This document shows positions 47,932-57,324 of a stretch of DNA of 64,000 nt, in pieces. Position numbers and translations under genes: made by a program. Within the stretch, counting starts at the first letter, position 1. Each line of letters starts with the position of its first letter. Where the stretch lies: assembly GCF_014109825.1 (NCBI RefSeq), contig NZ_CP059576.1, forward strand, positions 124,001 to 188,000, read 5' to 3'. Under the pieces are notes generated by a model, which ran no database searches, was not told where the DNA came from, and saw nothing but the letters and a program-made list of their open reading frames with translations. This DNA is from Legionella sp. PC997 (GTDB lineage: Bacteria; Pseudomonadota; Gammaproteobacteria; Legionellales; Legionellaceae).

Positions 47932-49558
47932 TTCCCCAGAGCTGTATCATTTACTTACTGAAATGGCAACCCTAATTGCACAAAACGCGGAGCCAGATCC
48001 TCAATTATATATTTTATTCTTCCAACAACCCGAACTCGCTTTTAAATTGGTGGATATTATTAATAATTTGGAAGAAAAATTGGATGAAGGACTTTCAGTT
48101 TATTCAGCCTGCGTATTTGCTTTGGATATTTGTGTCGCCCAATTACAAGGCGCAGCGGAGTCCAATAATAAGATCACTGCAAAAATCTTAATCCAGTTAA
48201 TGGATCACTTAGCCGAAATGATCAATTCTCGCAAACATACATTGAGTTTTTGGTTGCCGGTCTTAAATTCTTTTTATGAATCACACGTCGAGTTGACCGA
48301 GGATTTAAAAAATGCCTACTACGAGCTTGCTAGTGATGAGGAAGAAGTGATCCAAGAAGGTGAACCTATATCCCATCTAGAGGCAATTCGAGATTTAATT
48401 CACGAATTAGCAGATCTTAATGTTTTTGAAATCGCTGAAAATTTTTTCGCTCAAAGTTATGCAATGCCGGCTGATTTTTTTATCGATCTCATGGTGGATT
48501 TATATAATATTGAAGAAGGTGGGGATATTGCCTTACTTATTTTATTACATCCTAAAGCTGAGGTTCGCGAAGTTGCTTTGAACACGCTGAGTCAAATTAT
48601 AGGCATGGTTACTTTTTCATCGATATCCCTTTCGCGTTTACAGACAATCAAATATTGGTATCCAGAGCGGTATCATGCCCTCTTCGACTCTTGGATTAAA
48701 ATTCAACGCAAGCAAGGGGTGGTTTTCGCACCAGAACCTGAAGTAGCTAATGTGAATATCCGAGCAACTGAAATCGATGGTTCCGGTTCACAGGGCGTTT
48801 TTCTACATGTTCGTAAAAAAAGGAAAAATAGACTGTGTGGTTTGTTATTAAAGTATGAATTAGGTCTTAAAGATGCGTGGATAACACCTTCGCTGTCCTC
48901 GAAAGATGTAAAAGATTATTACAATCAGGCATTTGATGAAAATGTAACTTTGCGTGAGGTGGATTTAGTTTATTTCACAATGATGGTTGAGCATTTCTTA
49001 GCGATAACCATCGACAAAGGTGAAATTCCAAACGTGCAATTTTTAGAAATTCAAGAAGAACTGGGGATACGCTTACGTCCTAGAAAGTTGGATTTAGAGT
49101 ATCTTTTCGAGCAATTAAGCATACAAATTACTCCTTTTACTCAAGAGGTGATTTCCGGTTCCTTACGACGTTCAAAATCCTGGCTAAAAACTAAATCGTT
49201 TACTGAATCTTGGTATTTAGAAAGTCATTTGGTTGATAAAATCGTTAATCATAACAGCACTTTTGTTGATGGGATTAGAGTGTGCCGGATGGAAGAAGCT
49301 ATGGAAGCTGTCTTTGCTGAGGAGATGGAACTGCATCGCGATAAATGGCAATTTCACTTTTTATGGATAGCCTTATGGATGAAGTCCAAAGAAAAGCGAA
49401 ATGAAAAAATATGGCGCGATAGTTTTTTGATTGCCTATACCATCCATGAAGGTAAGCCTCTGAAAGAAATCCCGGTGATGCAAGAAATTTGCCGTCAGAC
49501 AGTGATTAATAGTGCAGAAACAATGCAAGAACGACGAACCCATTTGAGTCAGGAATGA
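47921..49558 (+). CDS. Orphan helical protein in the yciA-ribE operon (545 aa)
   Basis: I do not recognise this protein. I chose ATG 47921 (MTSNSPELYHLL), which overlaps the yciA stop; an upstream in-frame start at 47885 would lie inside yciA. The product is acidic, soluble and predicted nearly all helical, with HEAT-like phrases in the middle (AEVREVALNTLSQIIGMV near residue 210). The C-terminal third has a Trp-rich stretch (DKWQFHFLWIALWMKSKEKR near 480-500). There is no signal peptide. It ends 9 bp before ribE, so it is made with riboflavin synthase, but nothing in it suggests a flavin enzyme. Confidence 0.82.
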   Translation: MTSNSPELYHLLTEMATLIAQNAEPDPQLYILFFQQPELAFKLVDIINNLEEKLDEGLSVYSACVFALDICVAQLQGAAESNNKITAKILIQLMDHLAEMINSRKHTLSFWLPVLNSFYESHVELTEDLKNAYYELASDEEEVIQEGEPISHLEAIRDLIHELADLNVFEIAENFFAQSYAMPADFFIDLMVDLYNIEEGGDIALLILLHPKAEVREVALNTLSQIIGMVTFSSISLSRLQTIKYWYPERYHALFDSWIKIQRKQGVVFAPEPEVANVNIRATEIDGSGSQGVFLHVRKKRKNRLCGLLLKYELGLKDAWITPSLSSKDVKDYYNQAFDENVTLREVDLVYFTMMVEHFLAITIDKGEIPNVQFLEIQEELGIRLRPRKLDLEYLFEQLSIQITPFTQEVISGSLRRSKSWLKTKSFTESWYLESHLVDKIVNHNSTFVDGIRVCRMEEAMEAVFAEEMELHRDKWQFHFLWIALWMKSKEKRNEKIWRDSFLIAYTIHEGKPLKEIPVMQEICRQTVINSAETMQERRTHLSQE

Positions 49559-49567
49559 GATAAATCT

Positions 49568-50182
49568 ATGTTTACCGGAATTATTGAAAGCAAAGGTATC
49601 GTAATTAGCAATACTGAGCATGATGGCGCAAACCGATTATGTATTTCGTCTGGTTTGAAGCAATTACAAACAGGTGAAAGCATCGCTGTAAATGGCGTTT
49701 GTTTAACATTATTGCCTATGGGAGACGCCGACTTAAGTTTTGATGTTTCTCCCGAAACATTGCAGCGAACTACCTTAGGACGGCTTAAAATAGGTGATGA
49801 AGTCAACTTGGAACGGGCAATGCTCGCCTCAACTCGTTTTGGGGGACATTACGTAAGCGGACATGTAGATGCGCTTGCTCAAATTCATTCCATTAAGCAC
49901 CTTAATGAATTTGTTGAAGTAGAGTTAAGTGGGTTTGATGCAAATGCAATGTTGTTTTTAGTACCTAAAGGTAGTATTACTGTTGAAGGGGTAAGTTTAA
50001 CAATTAACTCGGTGTCAAACCAAAGCGTTAAATTGATGCTTGTCCCGCACACGTTACTGAATACAACCCTTAGCTTTTTAGAAAAAGGCCAAGAGGTTAA
50101 TATTGAATTTGACTACCTGGCACGTATTGTTGCTCATCAATTGCAGGTTGCAGGAGCGTTAAGCGATCAGATCCCGTTATGA
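49568..50182 (+). CDS. ribE: Riboflavin synthase, alpha subunit
   Basis: RibE makes riboflavin from two molecules of 6,7-dimethyl-8-ribityllumazine. The 204-residue protein shows two tandem lumazine-binding repeats: MFTGIIESKG with ESIAVNGVCLTL, then HYVSGHVDALAQI with GSITVEGVSLTIN. The length and the start MFTGI are typical. It lies 9 bp after the 545-residue orphan and 15 bp before the ClC gene. No FMN riboswitch is seen upstream in this short spacing, and other rib genes are not in the window. Confidence 0.96.
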   Translation: MFTGIIESKGIVISNTEHDGANRLCISSGLKQLQTGESIAVNGVCLTLLPMGDADLSFDVSPETLQRTTLGRLKIGDEVNLERAMLASTRFGGHYVSGHVDALAQIHSIKHLNEFVEVELSGFDANAMLFLVPKGSITVEGVSLTINSVSNQSVKLMLVPHTLLNTTLSFLEKGQEVNIEFDYLARIVAHQLQVAGALSDQIPL

Positions 50183-50197
50183 ATTAAGGAGTAGTTC

Positions 50198-51469
50198 ATG
50201 ACTAAACATTTAACATCCCGATGGCATCATCTTTTTTTCGCCACAATTGTTATCGGGGTTGTTTCAGGTTTGGGTGGGATGTTTCTAGCCTTATTATTAC
50301 ATTTTATCCAACACTTAGCCTATCAGCACACGGTCTTTCCTATTATTGAAAATGAGCGTTTTCTCGATGTGGTTACTGGTTCAACAGCGTCGAGAAGGGT
50401 GATTGCTCTGCTACTGTGTGGTCTCATTGCTGGATGGGGTTGGTGGGCTGTTTTTCGTTATGGTCGACCTTTAGTGAGTATTGCAAATGCAATTAAATCA
50501 CCTAGACCCTATATGCCTATAAAGACGACTATCGTACATGTGTTACTGCAGATAATTACGGTTGCTTTGGGCTCACCTATGGGACGAGAAGTGGCTCCGC
50601 GAGAACTAGGGGCCACGTTTGCCTGTTGGTTGACCAATAAAATGAAGCTACATCCTAAAGAAAGTCAAGTACTGGTGGCCTGCGCTGCAGGCGCAGGACT
50701 GGCTGCTGTCTATAATGTTCCTTTTGGTGGCGCGCTCTTTACTTTAGAGGTACTCATCGGTACTTTTCATTGGTTCGCAGTGATACCTGCCATTACTACC
50801 TCTGCGATTGCAGTGGTTATAGCCTGGATAGGTTTGGGTAATCAGGCGATGTATCAAATACCAGTTTTAATACTGGATTCTTCAATAGTTGTTTGGGCTA
50901 TTGTTGCGGGTCCTCTTTTTGGTTTTGCTGCTTATTGGTTTAAACAGATAACAAACAGAGCCCAAAGTCGAGCGCCACGAAATTGGAAAATCATTATATT
51001 CTGCCTATTTAATTTTTTTATTATCGGACTCTTGGCGATTTATTTTCCGGAAATATTAGGGAATGGTCGATCTGCTGCGCAATTAGGGTTTGATGGAGAT
51101 ATGTTAGGACTTAGTCTTGCGACAGTCATATTAATACTTAGATTATTAATTGTTTGTACTAGCATACAAGCGGGTGCTTCCGGTGGAATATTAACACCTT
51201 CTCTTGCAAATGGCGCGTTAATGGCCGTCATTTTGGGTATTCTTTGGAGCCACTTGTGGCCAGGTATTTCAATATCTGCATTTGCGGTTATCGGCAGCGC
51301 AGCATTTCTTGCTGCGGCTCAAAAAATGCCGATAACTGCAATTGTCCTAGTCATCGAATTTACAGGAATCAATTTTAGTTTTTTTATTCCTATGCTTTTA
51401 TCAGTTGCAGGGGCAATTAGCATGTTTAATTATTGTGCTACCAGGCGTTTGGTTGTTGCCACAAACTGA
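50198..51469 (+). CDS. ClC-family chloride channel/transporter, divergent type
   Basis: This 423-residue membrane protein has about ten to twelve hydrophobic helices. ClC landmarks are present but altered: GREVAPRE replaces GREGP and keeps the external gating glutamate (Glu131), and SGGILTPSLANGALM matches the GGxFxP motif. The first motif, normally GSGIP, is ANAIKSP, so the Cl-binding serine is not evident. At the internal proton-glutamate position (E203 of the E. coli exchanger, in FTLEV) there is Val185, as in vertebrate ClC channels. GGAG precedes the ATG. Chloride or fluoride transport is likely; channel or exchanger mode is uncertain. Confidence 0.82.
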   Translation: MTKHLTSRWHHLFFATIVIGVVSGLGGMFLALLLHFIQHLAYQHTVFPIIENERFLDVVTGSTASRRVIALLLCGLIAGWGWWAVFRYGRPLVSIANAIKSPRPYMPIKTTIVHVLLQIITVALGSPMGREVAPRELGATFACWLTNKMKLHPKESQVLVACAAGAGLAAVYNVPFGGALFTLEVLIGTFHWFAVIPAITTSAIAVVIAWIGLGNQAMYQIPVLILDSSIVVWAIVAGPLFGFAAYWFKQITNRAQSRAPRNWKIIIFCLFNFFIIGLLAIYFPEILGNGRSAAQLGFDGDMLGLSLATVILILRLLIVCTSIQAGASGGILTPSLANGALMAVILGILWSHLWPGISISAFAVIGSAAFLAAAQKMPITAIVLVIEFTGINFSFFIPMLLSVAGAISMFNYCATRRLVVATN

Positions 51470-51524
51470 CGAGAGCAAAGAAGTAGTACTGTAAATTCTA
51501 AAATAGATTAACTAACTGTCTTTA

Positions 51525-52661
51525 TCACAATTTGGACCTCGAGTTAAGTATGTTAGAGGTCGCATCATATAAATTAATCACCTTGGGAAAAACTTCATTC
51601 ATACTGAAGGCGCTAATTTTATCAAACATATTGGCACGAAATGTATTATATTCTTCATTTGAAAACATTTTGTACGATTCAAAAAATATCTGATCATAAT
51701 TCATGCTATCATTGGGATCCGGAATATCAAAAAGTTTGCTGAACTCGCTGGCTAATTCATATGATTTTAAGTTGGTAAGCAGTGGAATGGCCCCACAAGA
51801 AGCCCCTTCTAGAATTGAGCTTGATAATTGATCTGTTTCTGGTACTGAAATTGAAAAATCTGCTGCAGATAAATAATGTGACATTTCTTGTTGCGATAAG
51901 AAGCCTTTTATCAAATGGATATAGTTATTGTTTGCACAATTTTGTTCCACTTTCTCAAGATAACTCGGTTCAGAATCTCCTTCAAGAAGTATGAGAAAAC
52001 CACGATTCATCTTCTCCCTAAAACGAGAAAAAGCATCAATTAATTCAAGAGTATGATATTGGCTACGAATGCGCCGATTAACAATCCATATTGGTGAACT
52101 TACTAATCTCAATTCTTTCCTAATCTTATCGCGCTTTTCTTGTGAAAAACAAAATGAATCCGCAACCCCTAGACTGAATTCATGAATTTTTGACCGCTCG
52201 ATACCGAAATAATTAACCAGATAATCAGTCATGCTTGGGGAGGCAGAAGAAATGCTTACAGCCTTTTTTAATATCTTGCCGAGAAGTATAGAATAAACTT
52301 TACTTCTACTCGATGCGCTAAAAATTTCGGTTCCATAGGTAGTAAGAATATAAGGTTTACCAGATAAAAAGGCGATCAAACCATAACCCGATGTATTGTG
52401 TGCATGAAAGAATGTATCTTGGTTTTTAGAAAGACTTAATCTAAGCAATAATCCAGATATTAAATATTTAATTGGCATAGGAATGCGATGAAACAATGAT
52501 GGTAAGATTTTTTTGACTGGTGAGTTTACAATCATTGTTTGATTCAAATGATGCACAGTGTGGATACAGGCTTGGTATTCACCCGAATTTAACAGCTCCT
52601 CCCAATGTCGAACATGAGGACTATGAGGGTTAGCCAAAAAGTTAATACATCTTCGCTTCAT
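51525..52661 (-). CDS. Glycosyltransferase, family 4 type
   Basis: This protein of about 378 residues has a GT-B fold typical of family 4. The start [24 protein letters not shown] gives the N-terminal donor-fold strand; an ATG 12 bp upstream is also in frame. The C-terminal domain has the sugar-nucleotide segment with an ExxE-like region (VPETDQLSSSILEGASCGAIPLL, about residues 270-292). The start overlaps the flippase gene by 20 bp. It is the last gene of the minus-strand polysaccharide operon and ends 55 bp from the convergent ClC gene. The sugar and linkage are unknown. Confidence 0.82.
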   Translation of the reverse strand: MKRRCINFLANPHSPHVRHWEELLNSGEYQACIHTVHHLNQTMIVNSPVKKILPSLFHRIPMPIKYLISGLLLRLSLSKNQDTFFHAHNTSGYGLIAFLSGKPYILTTYGTEIFSASSRSKVYSILLGKILKKAVSISSASPSMTDYLVNYFGIERSKIHEFSLGVADSFCFSQEKRDKIRKELRLVSSPIWIVNRRIRSQYHTLELIDAFSRFREKMNRGFLILLEGDSEPSYLEKVEQNCANNNYIHLIKGFLSQQEMSHYLSAADFSISVPETDQLSSSILEGASCGAIPLLTNLKSYELASEFSKLFDIPDPNDSMNYDQIFFESYKMFSNEEYNTFRANMFDKISAFSMNEVFPKVINLYDATSNILNSRSKL

Positions 52662-53874
52662 AGGAAATACCATAAAAATAACGTCTATTCTTGTACCAAT
52701 ACAAAATCTGCAAGATTAAGTAACCTAGTAAAACACCGATAACAGAACCGAGAACTGAGTTTTGATATTGCCAGTTAACAATTACTACAATGATGGCCCA
52801 CAGGACACTACCAGCGAGCAAAAATAGGAACTGACTGCGAGCTACCAAGAACTGGTTTTGAATTGCTCCCACCGCAGCTACTACTCCTGCCACCTGCCAA
52901 AGAATCACTATTAAAATTGATTCATAGGAACTTTTTATGCCATAAAGATTAAATAAAAAAGGTAAGAATAATCCAATAGCTATCGTCCAAAATAAACCAA
53001 TAGCAAGGTAAAAGGCACTCATTCGAGTTATCATTTGCTGTTGGGTATTATTGACCGCCTGACTTAATCGAGGAACGAAAACGCCTCCAAGTATTCCAGG
53101 AATAAATATCATGACATTAAATAGTTGATATCCTAAAAAAAATGCTGTTTTGTCAACCTCATTAGAATTAAACTCAACGTGTTGGCCTATTATAAAAAAA
53201 ATTACAAGGAAGGGTAAACCGAATGCCCCGCTATGGAGTGATTTGTAAATTATACTGAATACATTACTATTAAGAATGATTTGTTTATTAAACTGAAAAT
53301 GACTATTCTTCATCACTTTTAACCAAGAGCAAAAGCCTGTAAGTAGCCAACCACTAGAGAGCAAGATCAAAAAGAGATTGTAATCCTTTAAAAGAATAGG
53401 AATACTTACTAAAGCTACTACGACAAGGTTAACAAAAATCCATAAATAACCCGCGCTTTCATGAGAACCTTCACGGTTTAACACTGCTGCTGCCAATGAT
53501 AATAAAAAATAGCCAATGCAATAGATTAAGACACTTATAAAGAATACCAAGGAATATTGATCAGGATTAAATAAAATACCCATATAACCTAATACACCAA
53601 CAATTAGGAATGAGAAAATAAGAGTCATGGCGCCACTGTATTGCAATACGATGGTATTTTCTTTTGCATCCAGGGGTAGCGATAAGATACGAGGCAAAAC
53701 CCCCATTAATGAAAAATTACTAAGTGTATTGGCTGCAGTCAGGAATAATACAAATAATCCATAACTATCTGCTCCCAGCCTATTTGCCAGAATGGCCCCT
53801 AAGGCTATTTGGGTGAATCGGGCAAATCCCACTCCAACTACATAAATCGATTCACGTATCAACTTACACTCCAT
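52642..53874 (-). CDS. Wzx-like polysaccharide flippase
   Basis: This 410-residue protein has about twelve hydrophobic segments and the N-terminal pattern of polysaccharide flippases: a first helix followed by [31 protein letters not shown] (about residues 26-56). It should translocate lipid-linked repeat units across the inner membrane. It overlaps the acetyltransferase gene by 16 bp and the glycosyltransferase gene by about 20 bp, which shows tight coupling. A Wzy-like polymerase and a Wzz-like regulator lie upstream in the same locus, so a Wzx/Wzy system is complete here. Confidence 0.85.
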   Translation of the reverse strand: MECKLIRESIYVVGVGFARFTQIALGAILANRLGADSYGLFVLFLTAANTLSNFSLMGVLPRILSLPLDAKENTIVLQYSGAMTLIFSFLIVGVLGYMGILFNPDQYSLVFFISVLIYCIGYFLLSLAAAVLNREGSHESAGYLWIFVNLVVVALVSIPILLKDYNLFLILLSSGWLLTGFCSWLKVMKNSHFQFNKQIILNSNVFSIIYKSLHSGAFGLPFLVIFFIIGQHVEFNSNEVDKTAFFLGYQLFNVMIFIPGILGGVFVPRLSQAVNNTQQQMITRMSAFYLAIGLFWTIAIGLFLPFLFNLYGIKSSYESILIVILWQVAGVVAAVGAIQNQFLVARSQFLFLLAGSVLWAIIVVIVNWQYQNSVLGSVIGVLLGYLILQILYWYKNRRYFYGISYEAKMY

Positions 53875-54428
53875 TCTGCGACCATTTTTTTATGCTGATG
53901 TAACTCTTCTCTAGAGAATCGTTGCTTTATCACTTTGGCAGGAATTCCTGCCACGATGGAATAATCTGGTATTGATTTGGTCACAATGCTCCCAGCTGCA
54001 ATAACTACTCCTTCACCAACTGTAACCCCTTTAAGAATCGTTGCATTGGCTCCAATCCAAACATCATCTTTAATAATGACTTTGCCTGATCGTGGAGATT
54101 GTTTATCCTTATTCATAAAATACATAGGTTTCCCAATTTGATTCATTTCATGATCACCACAGTAAATGGAAACATTTGGCCCTAGCATCACATAGGAGCC
54201 AATTTCGATGGGATACTCCTTGGATGAGGACATTGTCGCTCCATGACCAATAAAAACAAAACTACCGATTTCGATACTGTCATAAGATAGCGTGGATGTT
54301 AGTGGGTCAAAAATAACTTGGGCACCACAACGGCGAAATCTTGTTTTGAATAAATGCATGACGAATCTCGAGAAGGCTAGTTGGCCTTTTTGGATGCATA
54401 ATGTAATAAATTTGATAATTTCTTTCAT
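53859..54428 (-). CDS. Hexapeptide-repeat O-acetyltransferase
   Basis: This 189-residue left-handed beta-helix acyltransferase has repeated [LIV]-G-x4 turns: [32 protein letters not shown] and the C-terminal [31 protein letters not shown]. The catalytic His is probably in [11 protein letters not shown]. The pattern is that of the CatB/WcaF sugar acetyltransferase group, which adds acetate to sugars of LPS or capsule. It overlaps wecC by 4 bp and the flippase gene by 16 bp. O-acetylation of the repeat unit is the simplest reading; the acceptor sugar is unknown. Confidence 0.85.
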   Translation of the reverse strand: MKEIIKFITLCIQKGQLAFSRFVMHLFKTRFRRCGAQVIFDPLTSTLSYDSIEIGSFVFIGHGATMSSSKEYPIEIGSYVMLGPNVSIYCGDHEMNQIGKPMYFMNKDKQSPRSGKVIIKDDVWIGANATILKGVTVGEGVVIAAGSIVTKSIPDYSIVAGIPAKVIKQRFSREELHQHKKMVAEWSVS

Positions 54429-55723
54429 TTATTGTTTCCTGACCATAATCCTCTTGTATCAACAACGATGGTATCTTTTTTAATTAAATTCTCTGCAACT
54501 GCAAATGACTTATGGTCGACTAATAGTAATACGATATCAGCTTCGAGTAATGCACTCTCTATACTCTGCAATTCTACTTTTCCATTTAACCCATTAGGAA
54601 GAGTATCAATATAAGGTTCAACAACAACTATATATCCAGCATGAAATTCTGCAATATTTTTCACAATTGAAAGTGCAGGGCTTTCTCTCAAATCATCAAT
54701 ATCCGCTTTGAATGTGAGGCCAAAACAAGCAATAACCACGTCTTTAACTGTCTTATTTGGATGTGCTTGTAAATAATTAGAGATGGCAAGTTTTATCTTT
54801 TCCAAAACCCATGATGGTTTACTATCGTTAACTTCTCTTGCGGCTCTGATAAGAGTAGCTTCTTTCGGAGCACTACTCACTATGAACCAGGGATCAACTG
54901 CTATGCAATGTCCTCCAACTCCAGGTCCTGGTTGCAGAATATTGACTCGAGGATGACGATTTGCCAAGGAAATAAGTTCCCATACATCAATATTTAATTT
55001 ATCACAAATAATGGATAATTCATTGGCAAAGGCAATGTTAACATCACGGAAACTGTTTTCAGTTAACTTACATAACTCTGCGGTGCGTACATCGGTAATT
55101 ATACACTCGCCTTCGACAAAAGTTTGATAAAACTTTTGTGCTTTAGCCGAACAAGCCTCAGTCATGCCGCCAATGACTCGATCATTTTGCACAAGTTCAC
55201 GTAGGATATGTCCTGGTAATACGCGTTCAGGACAATGAGCAATTTTAATGTCTGCTTCCTCACCATATTGTTGGGGAAAGGTTAAATCGGTTCGTATACA
55301 AGCTAACCACTCGGCCATTTGTTCTGTAGTACCTACAGGAGATGTGGACTCTAAAATAATTAAATCTCCTTGCTTTAATACGGGAGCAATCAATGTTGCT
55401 GCTGACTTTATATAGCTCAAGTCGGGTTGATTTCCTTCCATAAAAGGCGTGGGAACAGCAATTAAAAATGCAGAAGCAGGTTGGGCCACTGTTGTAGCTT
55501 GTAGATAACCCTCAGTAATGCATGCATGAACCAAAATATCTAAGTCCGGCTCAACAATATGACTCATCCCTCTGTTAATAGTTTCAACTGTAGATGCATT
55601 AATATCTACGCCTATTACGTGAATTTTTCTTGATGCAATAACTGCAGCAGTGGGTAGTCCGATATAACCCAAGCCAATAACTGAAACTGTTTCAAAGTCC
55701 TGGTGAACAGTATGATTTATCAT
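54425..55723 (-). CDS. wecC: UDP-N-acetyl-D-mannosamine dehydrogenase
   Basis: This 432-residue UDP-sugar dehydrogenase is close to E. coli WecC throughout: NAD motif [18 protein letters not shown] near residue 15, [30 protein letters not shown] and [18 protein letters not shown]. Catalytic Cys273 lies in [13 protein letters not shown]. It oxidises UDP-ManNAc to UDP-ManNAcA, so the polysaccharide probably contains N-acetylmannosaminuronate. The partner epimerase WecB is not in the window. It lies 16 bp after a glycosyltransferase gene and overlaps the acetyltransferase gene by 4 bp. Confidence 0.93.
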   Translation of the reverse strand: MINHTVHQDFETVSVIGLGYIGLPTAAVIASRKIHVIGVDINASTVETINRGMSHIVEPDLDILVHACITEGYLQATTVAQPASAFLIAVPTPFMEGNQPDLSYIKSAATLIAPVLKQGDLIILESTSPVGTTEQMAEWLACIRTDLTFPQQYGEEADIKIAHCPERVLPGHILRELVQNDRVIGGMTEACSAKAQKFYQTFVEGECIITDVRTAELCKLTENSFRDVNIAFANELSIICDKLNIDVWELISLANRHPRVNILQPGPGVGGHCIAVDPWFIVSSAPKEATLIRAAREVNDSKPSWVLEKIKLAISNYLQAHPNKTVKDVVIACFGLTFKADIDDLRESPALSIVKNIAEFHAGYIVVVEPYIDTLPNGLNGKVELQSIESALLEADIVLLLVDHKSFAVAENLIKKDTIVVDTRGLWSGNNK

Positions 55724-55739
55724 AATTTATTCCTAGTTT

Positions 55740-56954
55740 TTAAGCCCAACGTTCTAACCATCTTACAAAATTTTTTGATAATAAGTCCCTATCGAATTGG
55801 GATTTGGCAAGCATCAGTGCCGATTGACCCATTTGGGAAAGTTGTTGTCGATTTTTTGCTAGATTAATAAGCGCATCACAAAATGCTTCAGCGTTGTCTG
55901 GTTCCACTACCACCCCACAACCTGTATTGGAAATTTTCTCCGCTAACCAGCCGGGGTAATTGATCAATACCGGTAATCCAGCAGCAATATAATCAAAAAA
56001 TTTGTTCGGGGATGTGCCATCATAAAAAGCGGGCACATTTGCTAAAATTTGCATACCTATATCTGCACACGCCAGTAGCTGTGATAGTTGTTCTTTATCC
56101 ACCGGGTCAAGAAAAATGATATTGTCTAATTCTAATTCATTTGCCTGTTGAATTAATCTATCTTTCAATTTTCCTTGACCAATGAGTACAAATCGAACAT
56201 CGTCGCATTGTCTTTCTTTTAATATTTTAGCGGAATTAATAATGGATTGAAGGCCATTTGCTATGCCATGAGTCCCGGCAAAAATAGCCATTAAATGATG
56301 CTCCTCAACACCTTTAGGTCGTACTGATTTATGTGAGCCTGCAAATAAATCGATATCGCTACCATTTGGAATTATGGTGACTCGTTTTTCGTCTTTTCGA
56401 AATCTTAAAATACCATTTTGAATACCTGGGGATAATGCAATTAATGCATCAGCACTTTTATATGCCATCCACTCCATTAAACCCATTAATTTTAAAATGA
56501 TGGGATTAGTAATGACACCCATTTCACGAGGCAACTCCGGCCATAAATCTCTGACTTCAAAAATAAATGGTTTTCTACGAAACCATTTACCTACCAAACC
56601 GGGTAACGCTATGGTAAGTGGGGTTGATGTTGCAAAAATTAGATCATACTTTGCGCTTAAGGCATACTTCATACTTAAACAAGCGAACCGTAAGAAAATT
56701 GCAGTTCGTTTTAAAAAAGAATCTTGATTTGCATAAGCTAAATTAAATTCCACAACATGGATCCCATCAACGTTGCCTTCACGAACATTATTTTTAAAAG
56801 AATGGACTAATCCAGTATTTGCTCCTTTATAGCTACCACAAACTACGGTCACCGTATGTCCATACTCAATCAGCTTTTTGGCCATTTTGTAGGATCGAAT
56901 CCCTGTTGATCCAGCTGGCGTAGAAAAATGTTGATGAAAATATAGAACATGCAT
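55740..56954 (-). CDS. Glycosyltransferase, family 4 (WbuB-like)
   Basis: This 404-residue GT-B glycosyltransferase has the WbuB/WcaI-type start MHVLYFHQHFSTPAGSTGIR and the acceptor-side RDLWPELPREMG segment. The C-terminal donor site includes GTSPNKFFDYIAAGLPVLI, in which the ExxE position is altered to FxYI-like. Such enzymes add hexosamines or deoxyhexoses to lipid-linked glycans. GAGGTG precedes the ATG. It is the first gene after a 370-bp gap and may begin its own transcript. The sugar donor is unknown. Confidence 0.87.
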   Translation of the reverse strand: MHVLYFHQHFSTPAGSTGIRSYKMAKKLIEYGHTVTVVCGSYKGANTGLVHSFKNNVREGNVDGIHVVEFNLAYANQDSFLKRTAIFLRFACLSMKYALSAKYDLIFATSTPLTIALPGLVGKWFRRKPFIFEVRDLWPELPREMGVITNPIILKLMGLMEWMAYKSADALIALSPGIQNGILRFRKDEKRVTIIPNGSDIDLFAGSHKSVRPKGVEEHHLMAIFAGTHGIANGLQSIINSAKILKERQCDDVRFVLIGQGKLKDRLIQQANELELDNIIFLDPVDKEQLSQLLACADIGMQILANVPAFYDGTSPNKFFDYIAAGLPVLINYPGWLAEKISNTGCGVVVEPDNAEAFCDALINLAKNRQQLSQMGQSALMLAKSQFDRDLLSKNFVRWLERWA

Positions 56955-57324
56955 ATCAATTCACCTCTAAATCAATGGTAAAACTTTGAATTTCTAAAGT
57001 TTGCAATATCTTTAGTATTCTTATTCACTAACAATCCATTTGTCCCTAGGTTAAATAACCAAACTTAGAACATCTTAAATATATTATTATTTTTTTAAAT
57101 ATTAGAATACGCGGGCCTCTCTGTAAAAAGGAATGAAGGATAGTTTTAATCATTGAAAGAAAGATACAAATTACTAATTTCTGTGTACGGAGATGATTCA
57201 ATTCTAAAATCCTTTTACAATATCAAATCTTTTGCATCAAGAAGGGGGATTTCCCATCTAGTATGACAAAAAAGGTTCGTTATACATTTAACGTGATTAA
57301 GCTTACATATATTGAACATAACTT
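56955..57324. other. 370-bp intergenic gap within the polysaccharide locus
   Basis: No convincing open frame, RNA gene or strong hairpin is seen. It is very AT-rich and has a small palindrome GGTTAAATAACC at 57049-57060. It separates the heparinase-like gene from the downstream glycosyltransferase-wecC group, so it probably holds a promoter for that group, but I see no clear -35/-10 pair. Confidence 0.5.

Noticed and set aside
49400-49567. Search for an FMN riboswitch upstream of ribE
   Set aside because: The upstream DNA is coding sequence of the preceding gene and only 9 bp are intergenic; no riboswitch core was seen.
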